Of a stretch of 64,000 nt of DNA, positions 1-10,566 are shown piece by piece. The translations under genes were made by a program, and so were the position numbers. Under the pieces are notes generated by a model. It ran no database searches and was not told the DNA's origin. It saw only the letters and a program-made list of their open reading frames with translations. Origin of the DNA: Pestalotiopsis fici W106-1 (taxonomy: Eukaryota > Ascomycota > Sordariomycetes > Amphisphaeriales > Sporocadaceae); contig NW_006917102.1 of the NCBI RefSeq assembly GCF_000516985.1, positions 248,001-312,000 of the forward strand, given 5' to 3'. The stretch's first letter is position 1. Every line of letters starts with the position of its first letter.

Positions 1-1406
1 GTCAGGACACGAATACCCGACTGGACAACCGTGGAGAGGGTTGACACTAGCGAGCGAGGGTCTGGTGAAGATAATTAGCGTTATGAATCAGAGCTTGCGT
101 AGATGTTGACTTACAGTCACCAGTAGTAAAGAACTTGGAGTTGACACTGTTAGGACACTCCTGATAAGTCGTGGCGGCTCCGATTGCCTTCTTTACATCG
201 GCACGAGCGAGATATGTCGCATAAGTCTCGGGAGGGTTGGGGTCATTTCTAGCGGCGCGGACATCGTATGGATCAAAGTTGGCGCTGGAGTAGATAACCT
301 CATCAATGTCTGCATCGCAAGTATTGTATGCCTTCTCGCAGTATGCATCGTTGCCAGTGAGTCCAGTGCATTCATCGACCAATGGCTTGCACTTGGACGT
401 GTAGGCCGTGTTGAGCGACTTGTACTGAGCAGCAGTGATGAGTTGGCGGTAGGTGTTGTTGTATGCAAACTCGATATCGGCCTTGTACTGAATTGACTCA
501 TCGTAGAGACCATTGTTGATGCCAAGAGCAACAAGGTTGATCTTCTCGCCATCGAGACTGCCGCTGTCAATGGCCTTGTTTTGGGTCTCAATGTAGTTGG
601 CAAACTCGGGGCCGTAATGACCGCCATAGCTTTCAGTGAAGATGCCAAAGTCGCGACTCTCGTATTGAGGGAACTGGGTAAGGAAGGCCTGGAGGAATTT
701 CCAGACAAAGGGAGCTATGGTTGCGGCGTTAGTGCATATTCCCGACTGGCAGATGATTGATGTGACATACCTGCGGTCACAGTCGAGGTGACAGTATCGG
801 TGCCGTACGAGAAGCCTGTGCCGATTGGCTGATCCACGTAGATCATGTTGGCATACTCATTGAAGCTGTATGGGTTGAGCGATGGAGTCGAAGCGCCATT
901 GTAGAATTGGCAAGGTCCATTCTGGGAAGTTTTATCAGTACATGCGTATACTATTGCATAATTTCTTGCTGTTTACCTCTTGGAATAATCCAATCATGGA
1001 ACTGCAACCTGGTCCACCGTTGAACCAAGTGGCAAGAGGTGCTGTGCTGGCATTGTTGCGAGCCTCGAAGAACCCTGTCAGGATGATTAGCAGCCAGTCA
1101 TAAAACTTCAAAAGACTGGAGAGAATATCTTGACTCACAGAACCACATGTTCATGTTGGTACCGACGGTAAGATAACCCGAGTACTGATTGACACCAGGC
1201 GTGGTCTCACAGATGCCCGAGTTGTTGACAAAGGACATCTTGGTGCCCGTTGCCGCATGCTCAAAGACATTGTACGTGATATCATCGCGCACCTCGACGT
1301 ATCGCTTGTCAATCTTGAACGACGATGAGGCTGAAGGAGCGGCGAGGGCGATGCCTGCCGAGAGCCCGGCGAGGAGCCATGTTGCAAGTGATTTGACGTT
1401 GGCCAT
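1..1406 (-). CDS. Secreted serine carboxypeptidase (S10), 3' end outside window
   Basis: Peptidase family S10 enzymes remove C-terminal residues from peptides in the vacuole or outside the cell. The start is the ATG at 1406, followed by a hydrophobic signal peptide ([20 protein letters not shown]). Exons are 1406-1139, 1074-977, 921-771, 714-115 and 61-1, all GT-AG and phase-consistent. Visible S10 blocks are [10 protein letters not shown] with ENGP after it, the [13 protein letters not shown] block, and the nucleophile block [12 protein letters not shown] (Ser at about residue 201). The last exon reads [20 protein letters not shown], the usual segment before the catalytic Asp. The catalytic Asp and His lie beyond the left edge. 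It resembles carboxypeptidase S1 more than CPY because the serine block is ESYGG rather than ESYAG. Family assignment is firm; substrate is unknown. Confidence 0.93.
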
Positions 1407-2510
1407 GGCTATAATATCGTCTCTCTTATGGATCCTTTGGTTGAAGACAAACAGAGGACAAGAAAGCCAAGCAAGTGCAAACCGACTTGGCGTTCTCAAT
1501 CGGGGGCGCCAAGAAGCACTCGAGCCTTTTATTAGAACAAGACCCCAGGCAGCGAGGGAAATAAGCTTCTTTTGCATATGACCAACCAGGTATTCCGAGA
1601 ATAGTCGGACCACGGTAGACCGCCAAAAAAGATGCGGCGAATCCACTGACTCAAATTGGTTGCACCATCAAAGTTTCCCGCGATGTCAGGTAGGTATAGT
1701 CCTGCTTACCATTTTAGGCAGGTGGACCGATCCGCAGCGCTACCAGGGCAGGTCTGGCCCTGATTGCGCCCAGTATCAACTGCCGGTTCAGGCGAAGCGC
1801 CGCCGTGTCTAGCGGTCATGGTGTACTGCCGCCTTCCTCAAGAGAATATTAATCGATATGACTCGCATCTACGTGGTATTCTGTAGCTAGGTATTAGCTG
1901 CGGAAACTGCTTCCATTTTTACGACTCATCAATTGCACTTTCTTCATATCATCATTTGTCCAAAAAGCAGCCCGTTGATCCCTGTATCTTGTCCCCCGCA
2001 ACTACTACTGTTTGTTGAGACTCTTGGCGCGACTTTCTACCTTGGGCCGTCCGCCCCCACAATTTCCAGTCACCAACTAAACCGAAAGTCAAGTCAATCA
2101 AAACGACAATGACGGCATCATAAACAGCGGTCACTATAATAATCTCTATATTCTTTGCCAAGAAACGACAGAGAATAAGAAGATGAAAAGTGATAGACCC
2201 ATAAGATCCACAAGATGAAACACCCTGTTGTGTACACTACTTGGGCTTCTCAGTTGATACCTAGCTTCCAATCTGCTTGGCCTGATGACTGCCCGCACAC
2301 CAAAATACAATCGATTTTTTTCACTCTTTTTTTTTTTTTTTTTTTGGGAACTGGTAATGCGAATAAAAGAAAGACCAGATTGCCATATTATGACTGTAAT
2401 TGATATTCTATCCCAATATGTCGGGCTGATGGAAGTGAATGTCCTGTAGGTTTTTAAGACAGGTGAGTAACAATTTTTTCAGCATTTGTCTGGTGATTAT
2501 ATACTGTTGT
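1407..2510. other. Intergenic, no gene seen
   Basis: This is the upstream region of the carboxypeptidase, with stop codons in all frames at short intervals. It contains a 19-nt poly(T) run at 2327-2345. No tRNA, long repeat or transposon end was recognised. Confidence 0.6.
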
Positions 2511-2598
2511 TCAGAGGAGAAAAGACAGAAGAGCTCTCAGAAACAATAGCCGACAGGAGATCAAAGGAAATGAAAACCATAATAAAAGACAACTCACC

Positions 2599-2823
2599 TC
2601 CCATGTCTCCTCAAAACCACTATTCCGGACACAGGTCGGCCCAGGGGCCTTAACCGTGTCGGCCACCATATAGGCGAACTTGTTCCAAAGCCCGTCGCCA
2701 TTGATCAGCAGCCAATCGTAGTCCTCGTACGCGTCGCTAATAGCCGTTGCAATACTCACGGCGCGGAATAACTTGACGGCATGCCCGTCGTCGGCAGAGA
2801 GGCGTGCAACCGGGGGAGTACGT
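2599..2823 (-). pseudogene. Possible internal exon or gene relic of unknown function
   Basis: One clean reading frame of about 75 codons runs from an acceptor-like TTCACAG with a CTGAC branch site (ending at 2824) to a donor-like GAG/GTGAGT (starting at 2598). The peptide is well-formed: RTPPVARLSADDGHAVK, then YEDYDWLLINGDGLWNKF and AYMVADTVKAPGPTC. It does not look like random translation, yet no in-frame start exon or 3' exon could be joined. I do not recognise the family. It may be an exon of a gene with poorly defined ends or the remnant of a decayed gene. It lies between the carboxypeptidase and the short-chain dehydrogenase. Confidence 0.3.
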
Positions 2824-2917
2824 CTGTGAACGGAATATTTTGTCAGTTTTTAGGCATTGCCAATTTCACTCTCCAGGCAAAGCCTCCAATCATGGACGGT
2901 TAGCGAGCAAGGAAAGG

Positions 2918-3001
2918 GCGGACTTCATTGTACTCTCTTTCTTTGCAGCATCTTCCCGCATGTGAACTCAAAAGGCCGCTCGAAGAGTCCGCATAGTCCG
3001 C
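2918..3001. promoter_or_regulatory. GCGGAC/GTCCGC sites upstream of the dehydrogenase
   Basis: One GCGGAC lies at 2918-2923. Two inverted copies (GTCCGC) lie at 2987-2992 and 2996-3001, about 300 bp before the dehydrogenase ATG. The same hexamer forms the phased arrays at the neighbouring Zn2Cys6 gene. CGG-containing sites are typical of Zn2Cys6 regulators; linking these sites to that protein is inference. Confidence 0.4.
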
Positions 3002-3292
3002 TCTGGCCAGAATGGCCATATCAAGTCCCATCATACTGCAATTATGTAGATAAATACTAGTATTCCGACAAAAGTCTGTCCAAGAAAACCATTTGCCCTT
3101 TTTCATCGATATCTTGACATTGATATCACCGGTGTTGCAACGTGGGCATATTTTCGGTTCCCTGACGGAGCTTCATTTCGAGATTCAGTTCCCCTTTTCG
3201 GTATTTACGTACTCATTGTGGTTTATTGAGATCTCACAAGAGACCGACATTTTGCTTAAATACAAGCCTGCGACTTGCGTACTCAGTTCAAC

Positions 3293-4309
3293 ATGAAAGA
3301 TCAACTCAACCCATACGCTAAGCTATTCAGTGAGCCCAAGGGCCCTGGCGATCAGCGGCCAACAGCGCTTGGAATTGTCAAAGATAATGACCTGCTTGGC
3401 ACTTGGACTGACAAGGTCGTCCTCCTGACCGGTGGAACATCTGGCATCGGAGTCGAGACCGCCCGAGCCCTCTACGCTACCGGGGCCCACGTCTTTATCA
3501 CGGCTCGTTCCATGGACAAGGCTGAGGCCACCGTGCAAGACATTACGAGCAGCATTAATGGAAGGGGATCAATAGGGGTCATCGAGATGGACATGGACTC
3601 ACTGGAGTCTGTGAGAAAAGCTGCTGACGACTTTCTCAGCCGGACCACCCGACTTAATGTGCTCATCAACAACGCAGGTATCATGGCGTGTCCCAGAACG
3701 TTGACCATGGACGGATTTGAGCGCCAGTTTGCAGTAAACTATCTCGCGCACTTTGCCCTGACTATTTTGCTACTGCCCAGTCTGATGGCGTCGTCTTCAA
3801 GCACTTTCAACTCGCGAGTCGTCAACGTCTCTTCGTCCTCACATCGGTTCTCCTCGGTCGATTTCAGCGATATCAATCTGACTCATAGTTATGACCCGTA
3901 CCGCGCCTACGGTCAGTCCAAGACAGCTCTGAACTGGCTGTCCAACTACATTGATCGCGCCTATGGCCCCCGCGGCGTGCACGCCCTTTGCCTCAATCCC
4001 GGTGGGATCTGGACGGGTCTACAAGGATATGCAACACCACAGCAACTAGAAGAGTGGAAGAAGGACAAGGAAACAATGAAACAGATGCAATCCCCGGCGC
4101 AAGGTGCTGCTACTACAGTGTGGGCAGCCGCTGGAAAGGTGTGGGAGGGACATGGTGGCAGATATCTGTCGAGCTGCCGGGTTGCTACCCAGTCTGAAAA
4201 CGAGACCAACGCTATTGATGATGGATATGCTCCCTACAACTACGATACAGAGAGTGAAGAGAGGTTATGGAAGTTGAGCTTGGAGATGACTGGCTTGTCG
4301 GCCCCTTGA
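3293..4309 (+). CDS. Short-chain dehydrogenase/reductase (classical SDR, retinol-dehydrogenase-like)
   Basis: A single-exon, 338-aa NAD(P)-dependent oxidoreductase. The Rossmann cofactor loop TGGTSGIG is at residues 46-53, followed by ITARS, DMDS, the NNAGIM motif, a VVNVSSSSHR serine segment and the catalytic Tyr/Lys in YGQSK. The start is the first ATG in the frame, at 3293; the frame is open a little upstream but without an ATG. The layout with an N-terminal extension of about 40 residues before the Rossmann fold matches fungal WWOX/RDH-type SDRs, usually about 330-350 aa. Substrate cannot be told from sequence. Its promoter carries GCGGAC/GTCCGC sites also found at the Zn2Cys6 gene downstream, so co-regulation is plausible. 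It may be an accessory or secondary-metabolism enzyme. Confidence 0.92.
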   Translation: MKDQLNPYAKLFSEPKGPGDQRPTALGIVKDNDLLGTWTDKVVLLTGGTSGIGVETARALYATGAHVFITARSMDKAEATVQDITSSINGRGSIGVIEMDMDSLESVRKAADDFLSRTTRLNVLINNAGIMACPRTLTMDGFERQFAVNYLAHFALTILLLPSLMASSSSTFNSRVVNVSSSSHRFSSVDFSDINLTHSYDPYRAYGQSKTALNWLSNYIDRAYGPRGVHALCLNPGGIWTGLQGYATPQQLEEWKKDKETMKQMQSPAQGAATTVWAAAGKVWEGHGGRYLSSCRVATQSENETNAIDDGYAPYNYDTESEERLWKLSLEMTGLSAP

Positions 4310-4824
4310 TGTGCAAACTATCACGGAAACGCCAGGCTTTTGCATCATAAATGTACCAAAAAAAAACATTAGCAATTTCAAATTCAATGAATGTACATTC
4401 TTTCAAACTCGCACAACTCTGTTTAACCTCCAAATCAATATCCCATTGATTTTCGTCAGCCAGATCCTATACATATGTACATACCTAGGGCATGTATGTA
4501 CTCTAATTTGCAACGCCAGGGAGGGACTAGTAGCCCTTGCAGGTGGCTAGGCCTACAAGCCATAGCTCCCGAGCCCCCTCCGTCTACCGTACTGTACTCG
4601 GTCACGCAGCATCAATCTACAGAGTACTGTTTTCTGAACCTGCAGACGCACGTACCCCAGAACCCTCGGTGATGCAATCACTTGCCTGCTTCAGGCATTT
4701 TTTTTTTCTCAATTTCCAACTCAAATCCCTTGTCGGGTTCCCTCGAATCATCCGCAATTGGGCAATCAGGTGGTAAGCGTAGCTCTGCGTCATTACGCGC
4801 AGATCCGTGACAGGCTTGGCCAAG

Positions 4825-4887
4825 GAGCGGACGAGGAGTGGACGAAGAGCGGACGGCGAGCGGACAATGAGTAGACTTTCAGCGGAC
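4825..4887 (+). promoter_or_regulatory. Six-copy GAGCGGAC array with exact 11-bp period
   Basis: Octamers start at 4825, 4836, 4847, 4858, 4869 and 4880, each 11 bp apart. Four contain the exact core GCGGAC (first, third, fourth and sixth). The second is GTGGAC and the fifth GTAGAC. The array ends about 250 bp before the ATG of the Zn2Cys6 regulator. The period is close to one helical turn, so all copies face the same side of the DNA. The likely role is a cluster of CGG-type binding sites, possibly autoregulatory. The alternative is a simple minisatellite. Confidence 0.6.
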
Positions 4888-5139
4888 TTCCTCGCAGCGC
4901 GGGCGGGACCAAATCAAAAGTCAGCTCCACTAGTACTTGATTTGCTGTTACAGTGAAGAGTGGGCACAGACGTGGTACATCGCTTATTATTCACTGCTTG
5001 ACGTACTTGGTGTGCTTCCATGGCGTAAGAGTTGACTTCCACGAGAATTCCAATTCTGACGAGCTCATTGGCGAATAAGAACATACAGAGACAGAACTCA
5101 GATATCAAAAAGACCTTCCCAAACAGAAAATTCAGGATA

Positions 5140-7097
5140 ATGGACGGCACCGGATCCGCGGGAAAAGCACGCTTCTCCTGTAAAATGTGCAGGCAAGTAT
5201 ACCACATCCTTTGTATATTCCATTCCCCCAATTCGAGGCCCGATTCTAATTTCCAAAACATCAGACGCTTGAAACGGAAATGTTTGCGGGAATTGCCATC
5301 ATGCTCGCTGGTCAGTGATTCTGCGCCTATTGAAGCCATAGAGTCCGCTACAATGTCCGCTGAAATGTCCGCACCAAATGCAGTGTACACGACTTGAAAA
5401 GCAATGCGTGTATCCCTCACGAGCCCTGGGTACCAACGATGACGGAGCGGGCGACGTGCCTAGAGGACAAACGGTGCCATCCGGACAAGCCGATGTGAGC
5501 GATTCTTTCCAGTCGTTACCATCTGGGGGTTACAGGTCCGGCCTTTCCGAATTTTGCACAGCATCTCCTGATTCCGTTCCTGCCAACAAATTCCCAGTGT
5601 TGTATTTCCTGGACCCAGAGGCTTGTATCAGACCACTTCCGCCAACCAGCCGCCTCAGCTTTGACCCAAGGGTATCAGGTCCAGCAAACGTCACACCTAT
5701 CCTGGAGGATGATAAGATATCGGTCTGCGAGGAATATTTTGCCCGTATTCACCCATGGTTACCAATTCTCAGCAAGAAAGTGGTCAGGCAAAATATTCAG
5801 AGACGCAATATCACCCCTCACAGCTCCAACCTTGCCCTTTTGTTTCATTGCATGAGGCTCTTGATTGAATCGCTGTATTTCAGTGACCAAGGGTTAAGTA
5901 ATCCCATCTGCCCGACATACTTGTTGGTAAAGGAGAATCTTGCTCGGGCAGAGATATTATTCCTGCCGGACATGTCACTCCTCCAATCCGTAATCCTGAT
6001 TGCAACTTATGAGACTCTCCACGCCATTTACCCTGCTGCATACCTGACCATTGGGCATGCAGCGCGCCTCGGTACCATGATGGGTTTTCACAATCCCAAA
6101 GAAGCACCTCAGCTTTTCAAGGACTCTGGAACATGGACGGGTCGAGAGGAAGAGCGCAGGGCATGGTGGGCAGTCATCATGCTTGACCGGCAAGTACTAA
6201 ACATGATCAACGTCCTATTTATTGCGCCATAATAAGGGCAATACTAATGGTGCGCCAGTTTTGTCAATCAGGAGATGCGATCAGCAGCGCTCGCGACACC
6301 CAATCCCCACATGGGAGAGATTCTCCCGTGCACGGGAACGGTGTGGGACGAAGGATCAATTGGTAGCAACGAGTCCGTATTCTCTACCTCGCTGTCCGCC
6401 AACATTACACTGGGTTCATTCGCAAACGTGTGCCAAGCAGCCCATTTGTTAGGACGCGTTATCCATCATCGAGATGACCGTGACATGGATACCGTCTCTC
6501 GGGTAACTGAAGCCAACCAGCTACACTTGGCTTTATCGGCATTTACTCTGCATGTAACACAGCACGCAGCAGTTACACTTTCACCAGACTCGTCGATATT
6601 CACTGCACAATCGTTGGCTTTCAGCGCTCGCCTTGTGCTGTATAATATCTACGCCTGCAACGAGAGGTACGACTCTACTACACACCGGTCAGCCGATGAA
6701 GCTGAGCTGCAACGACTTGCCATACAGGGTATCCTAGAAGTTACAGAGAGCGTCTCACGGCTTGTGAGACAGATACTTGACACCACGGAAACATCACAGT
6801 CGCCACATTTTCCAAATCCATTCATCAGTCACTGCCTGTTCCAAGCCGCTGGGGAGTGCGAATGGTTCGTGCTTGAGAACCCAGAGTCAGACTCGGGACG
6901 GTGGCTTTTGGATATCGTGAGATTATTGAGTCTCATCGGGGAGCGTTGGCAGGTTGCAGGTATGTGCTGTGGAGAGGTCCTATGCGAATTGTGATGGCGG
7001 GCTCATTAACTGACAATCCAAAGGGGTTTATGTGGCACGGATACAAGAATGGCCGGGCTTCACACAGATTTCAGAATCCAGAATCAGGTTTCAATAG
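5140..7097 (+). CDS. Zn2Cys6 transcription factor with fungal-specific TF domain
   Basis: Nuclear DNA-binding regulator of about 556-562 aa. Exons are 5140-5192, 5265-5310, 5384 to 6193 or 6211, 6272-6959 and 7024-7097. Joining the first three gives a perfect C-X2-C-X6-C-X6-C-X2-C-X6-C cluster (CKMCRRLKRKC, then CLRELPSCSLC, then CTRLEKQC). The first intron must use a GC donor (AG/GCAAGT); the nearby GT breaks the frame. The middle homology region contains the typical REEERRAWWAVIMLDR motif. The next junction is ambiguous, with donors GTACTA at 6194 or GTCCTA at 6212, both in phase; the second fits the family spacing better. ATPNPHMGEILP follows. GCGGAC arrays lie upstream and inside intron 2. 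Position beside the dehydrogenase suggests a local regulator, which is inference. Confidence 0.88.
5343..5372 (-). promoter_or_regulatory. Three GCGGAC sites (as GTCCGC), exact 12-bp period, inside intron 2
   Basis: GTCCGC begins at 5343, 5355 and 5367, within the second intron of the Zn2Cys6 gene. Repeat units read GTCCGCTACAAT and GTCCGCTGAAAT. This is the reverse complement of the hexamer repeated upstream of the same gene. An intronic copy array argues against a chance promoter minisatellite, but binding is untested. Confidence 0.5.
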
Positions 7098-8217
7098 GGT
7101 ATGCTACCTTCCTACTCGACTCTTTATCATCAATCTCATTAAGCATTCGGCAGACGTTTTCACTACATGAACAACGTTGAATGCGCGAGGGCAGATTCGC
7201 GAGTATATCAATTCGTTTTGAAGCGACATGGAAAAAGTCAAAGCGGAAGAACTTGAAGAAATATTCGCGCAGGCGGCAATAGTGCCATTTTAATACTCTG
7301 ATGCAATGATTATTCCGACCGAATTACTGGTTGCCATATCTCAACAAGTGATTTTGCGAGATTCAACGGTCGACTCTAAGCTTTGACTTCCAGCTGCACT
7401 TGGAGCGTCTCTGTCCGAGTCGAGTTGAATTTCGACTTCCTGCTAATAATCAACGTCTTTCTCTATCATCTATCAAGAGGAAACCTGTGTGACTGATGTC
7501 GCTTTCTTTTCTCAGTTTGCTGTGCGACCCGACGCCGGTAGTGCCCGGCCCGCGTACTGTTCAGGACATACTCACGATTATTAGCACGGGATCTTTCATA
7601 TGCTTATTCGCTTACTGCAGCAAGTGACGCGTTCTAGATGCTCAAGGTTCTGATCCACCAATAGCCATCTCGGTATCTGCCCCAGTGGTTTGCGCTATGG
7701 CCTTTCAATCACGTCTTCCAAGTTTACCCGGGTTGCTGTATGCAACCTTCCTGCCCCCCTGTTCTGAACCCCGGATCGCACAATCACAGCACACGGCTGC
7801 GAACCCTTTCCCCGCCCGGAGGACCCCTTCGCTTGGGTACGATACACTGAATTGCTACCCGTTGTTGTGCACCGCGGTGTACCCACCTAGAACTCTCGGG
7901 GGTCCGAGCAAGCTCGGTCGAAGCAACCGAACCAATGGTTGATTTTTCGACCGGGTAGCGACGAACATGTCAAACTCTTTATGCAGAGATATATATGAGC
8001 GCATGAGCACATCGGTTAATCCCAATGACTGCGCGTGCGCCAAATGCGAAGTTGGGAATTAATTGCTTGTGCAGATGGTTCGTTCCAGGACTCCCCAGTG
8101 TCCATCTTCTTGGTATATATCAACAATGTTCCATTCTTCACTGCCAAGAATTGTTTTACTCTTGAACTCTGCTTACCCTAAACAATCTGGTGACAATCAT
8201 CTGTCTAAGTTCCCCTG
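7098..8217. other. Intergenic, no gene seen
   Basis: This stretch separates the regulator from the rhodopsin-like gene. The reading frames at 7685-7942 and on the opposite strand have no coding character. Part of it (7700-7930) is GC-rich. No RNA gene or repeat was recognised. Confidence 0.6.
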
Positions 8218-9476
8218 ATGGCTCCGCCAATTACCATACCTGACCCCTCCACGCTGGGCATGGTGGCGCATAACAATCAGGGGTACATTGTCATTGTCAC
8301 TGTGATAGTTTGCTTCTTGATTGCAACTCCTGCAACGGTGGGCAGGATCTATACTCGCAAGTTCATTATTGGTCAATTATGGATAGATGATTACCTTACA
8401 ATGTTGGCTTGGGTATGTTTTCTTGGTATCTAACCAAATTATAGCAGCGTTCACTAACTACTCTAATTATAGACCCTCATGTTCGCGCTCGGTATTACAG
8501 AGTGCGTGCAAGTGCGATACGGTGCTGGCGCCCATATATGGGACTTGCCTCAACCAGACGGGATTGTTGCGTTTAATAGGGTTCGAGTCCTCTCACAATT
8601 GAGTTTTTTTTTTTTTTTTTGGCCATTGGGTCGCTAACAGCTGCTATTCCAGGCAAATTGGGCAGGCGTTTTGCTGTACAACCTTTGCCTGTGTGCGACG
8701 AAATCCATGTTCTTTTTTCAGTATTACCGTGTCGTCAAGGATATAACAAAGCTCAAAATTATATACAGTCTTGTCGGCGTCCTCGTGATGGCATGGTCGA
8801 TAGGTCAAGTCATTCTCATTCTCGTCAATTGCGTCCCTATCGCGGGCAACTGGGACCCAAACATTGATGCCAAATGCATGACTCTCCCCGAAACATATGG
8901 AATATGGATGACATCTGCCGGAAATTTGGCAACCGATGTCATCATTTTAATTCTACCGATTCCAGTCGTATGGAACTTGAATTTGAAAAAGAAACCCAAG
9001 TTGATTCTACGGGGTGTCTTTTGTCTAGGTTTCTTGTGAGTCTCTCACGACTTGGCTTCCGATTAATATCCCAGGACTGACACATGGCCAGCACCTGCTT
9101 GATATCGTCACTGCGCATGTTTGCCTTGAAGAAGACTGCAGACATGACATATGACGCAGCCTCTCTGCTGTGTTGGTCCATAGCAGAGGTCGCGTCTGGC
9201 GTCACTTGCGCGTGCATACCCACGCTGCGCCCGCTGGCTTCAAAGTACCTCTCGTCTGCCTTTGGTAGCTCTGGATCTGGGAACCGCCAGTCTTCTCGGG
9301 GCTACGAAAATTACGGGTCCAGCGAGAACCGCAAACGGAGGCGCGAGAGTCGCGGGGTATTCGTCAGCGATAACACGCTCGTTGAGGGAGACGATCAGAA
9401 TTTTGAGCTCGGTGCGGGCAAGTCGGTGCCTGTCCATGTTAGACAAAAGTCGGACGTCGAAAGTCCCACAAAGTGA
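8218..9476 (+). CDS. Rhodopsin-like (PTH11-related) integral membrane protein
   Basis: A 356-aa polytopic plasma-membrane protein of the large fungal rhodopsin-domain family. Exons are 8218-8412, 8473-8580, 8653-9035 and 9092-9476. The first helix (GYIVIVTVIVCFLIATPATV) leads to the family motif RIYTRKF...WIDDYLTMLAW. Conserved pieces follow in order: YGAGAHIWD, MFFFQYYRVV, GNWDPN...KCM, DVIILILPIPVVWNL and IPTLRPL. The C-tail is charged and disordered. There is no N-terminal CFEM domain. The second intron holds a 17-nt poly(T) tract (8604-8620). The family is often annotated as GPCR-like or as an uncharacterised integral membrane protein; ligand and coupling are unknown. Confidence 0.85.
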
Positions 9477-10566
9477 CTTGAAAAGGAACAATCTGAAGCA
9501 CCTTTGTCAATTCAATCCAAATAAATACTAGTCATTCCATACTTTGACTTGGCATGCTAAGCAAACGTTTCTCTTCTGGTCATAACGCAAGTAACTGGAA
9601 ATTTGGAGGACGGCCTGTGTCGGCTTGCGTATGCCTCCATCCCAAAGGTGGTCAACTCAAAGTATCCATTTCCATTACTGCCTTTCCTTTTCCCCTTCGT
9701 GTGACTTTTGTTCCCAGCAGTACAAAATTTCTTGCATAGTACCTAGGGCAAGTGGTAATTCATATATTGAAGGTCCTGCGGCCTATATCGTAGTCATACA
9801 CCGCGTCCTTTGGGTCCTGTCGATTCTGTTTGTGCCCAGCGTAAACCATCCATTAGCTGCGCGATGGGATCTTTGTTCCACATCACGACACACGTAGGCC
9901 TCTGCTCATTTACCTTCTACATATTCACGTAGTTTCGGGGACATTCATGCTGTTAATATCAACACGTAAACTAATACTCACAGATCTAGTCATACTCATA
10001 CCTTTGTAAACTCATATGACAGTACAGATCAAGAGTCAGATGAAAGTCACTGTCCCAATTATGATATGAATTGCGCCTGCCACACCTTTGTTCAACACTT
10101 TCCCCAGTGAATAGAGGATTGTCGCAAGACAGTCACCGATGACCAATCCAAGTACCATGCATGTTTACACTTGCCAGCTGCAATGGCAGAATCCAGCCAG
10201 GCACAAGCAAAAGGTGCAAACGCCCGCTGCCCGTAGTATTTTTAACCAGACCACCTTCGTATAAGGGTAATTAAGTGGGTCAGAACGAGTCGCCAGTGTA
10301 CAAACTGCGCGGCTGGCCAATTAGGTAAGAGGATCAAGTATACTTGAGATGAAAACGAAGCTATCCCCAAGCTTGCCAGTCAGGCTGACTGCAATCAGTA
10401 GACGGTGGTGGACAAAGCACTTATTGCAGTCAATATTGCGGCTTGCCTGACCTTTCTTCCTTTTCTTCAGCTGGTGTACATTCAAATAGTTAGTGAATCA
10501 CTCAATCGATAATTCACTACCGCCGCCGCGAACATCACCATTTCCATCATCACCACCACCACCACA
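9477..10566. other. Intergenic with CA-rich leader before the next gene
   Basis: No coding region was found. The last 40 bp before the next ATG are a CAC/CAT-rich leader (for example ccaccaccaccacca). No repeat or RNA gene was recognised. Confidence 0.6.

Noticed and set aside
8578..8592. GGTTCGAGTCC, a tRNA B-box-like string
   Set aside because: It lies on an exon/intron junction of the rhodopsin-like gene, with no A box or cloverleaf around it.
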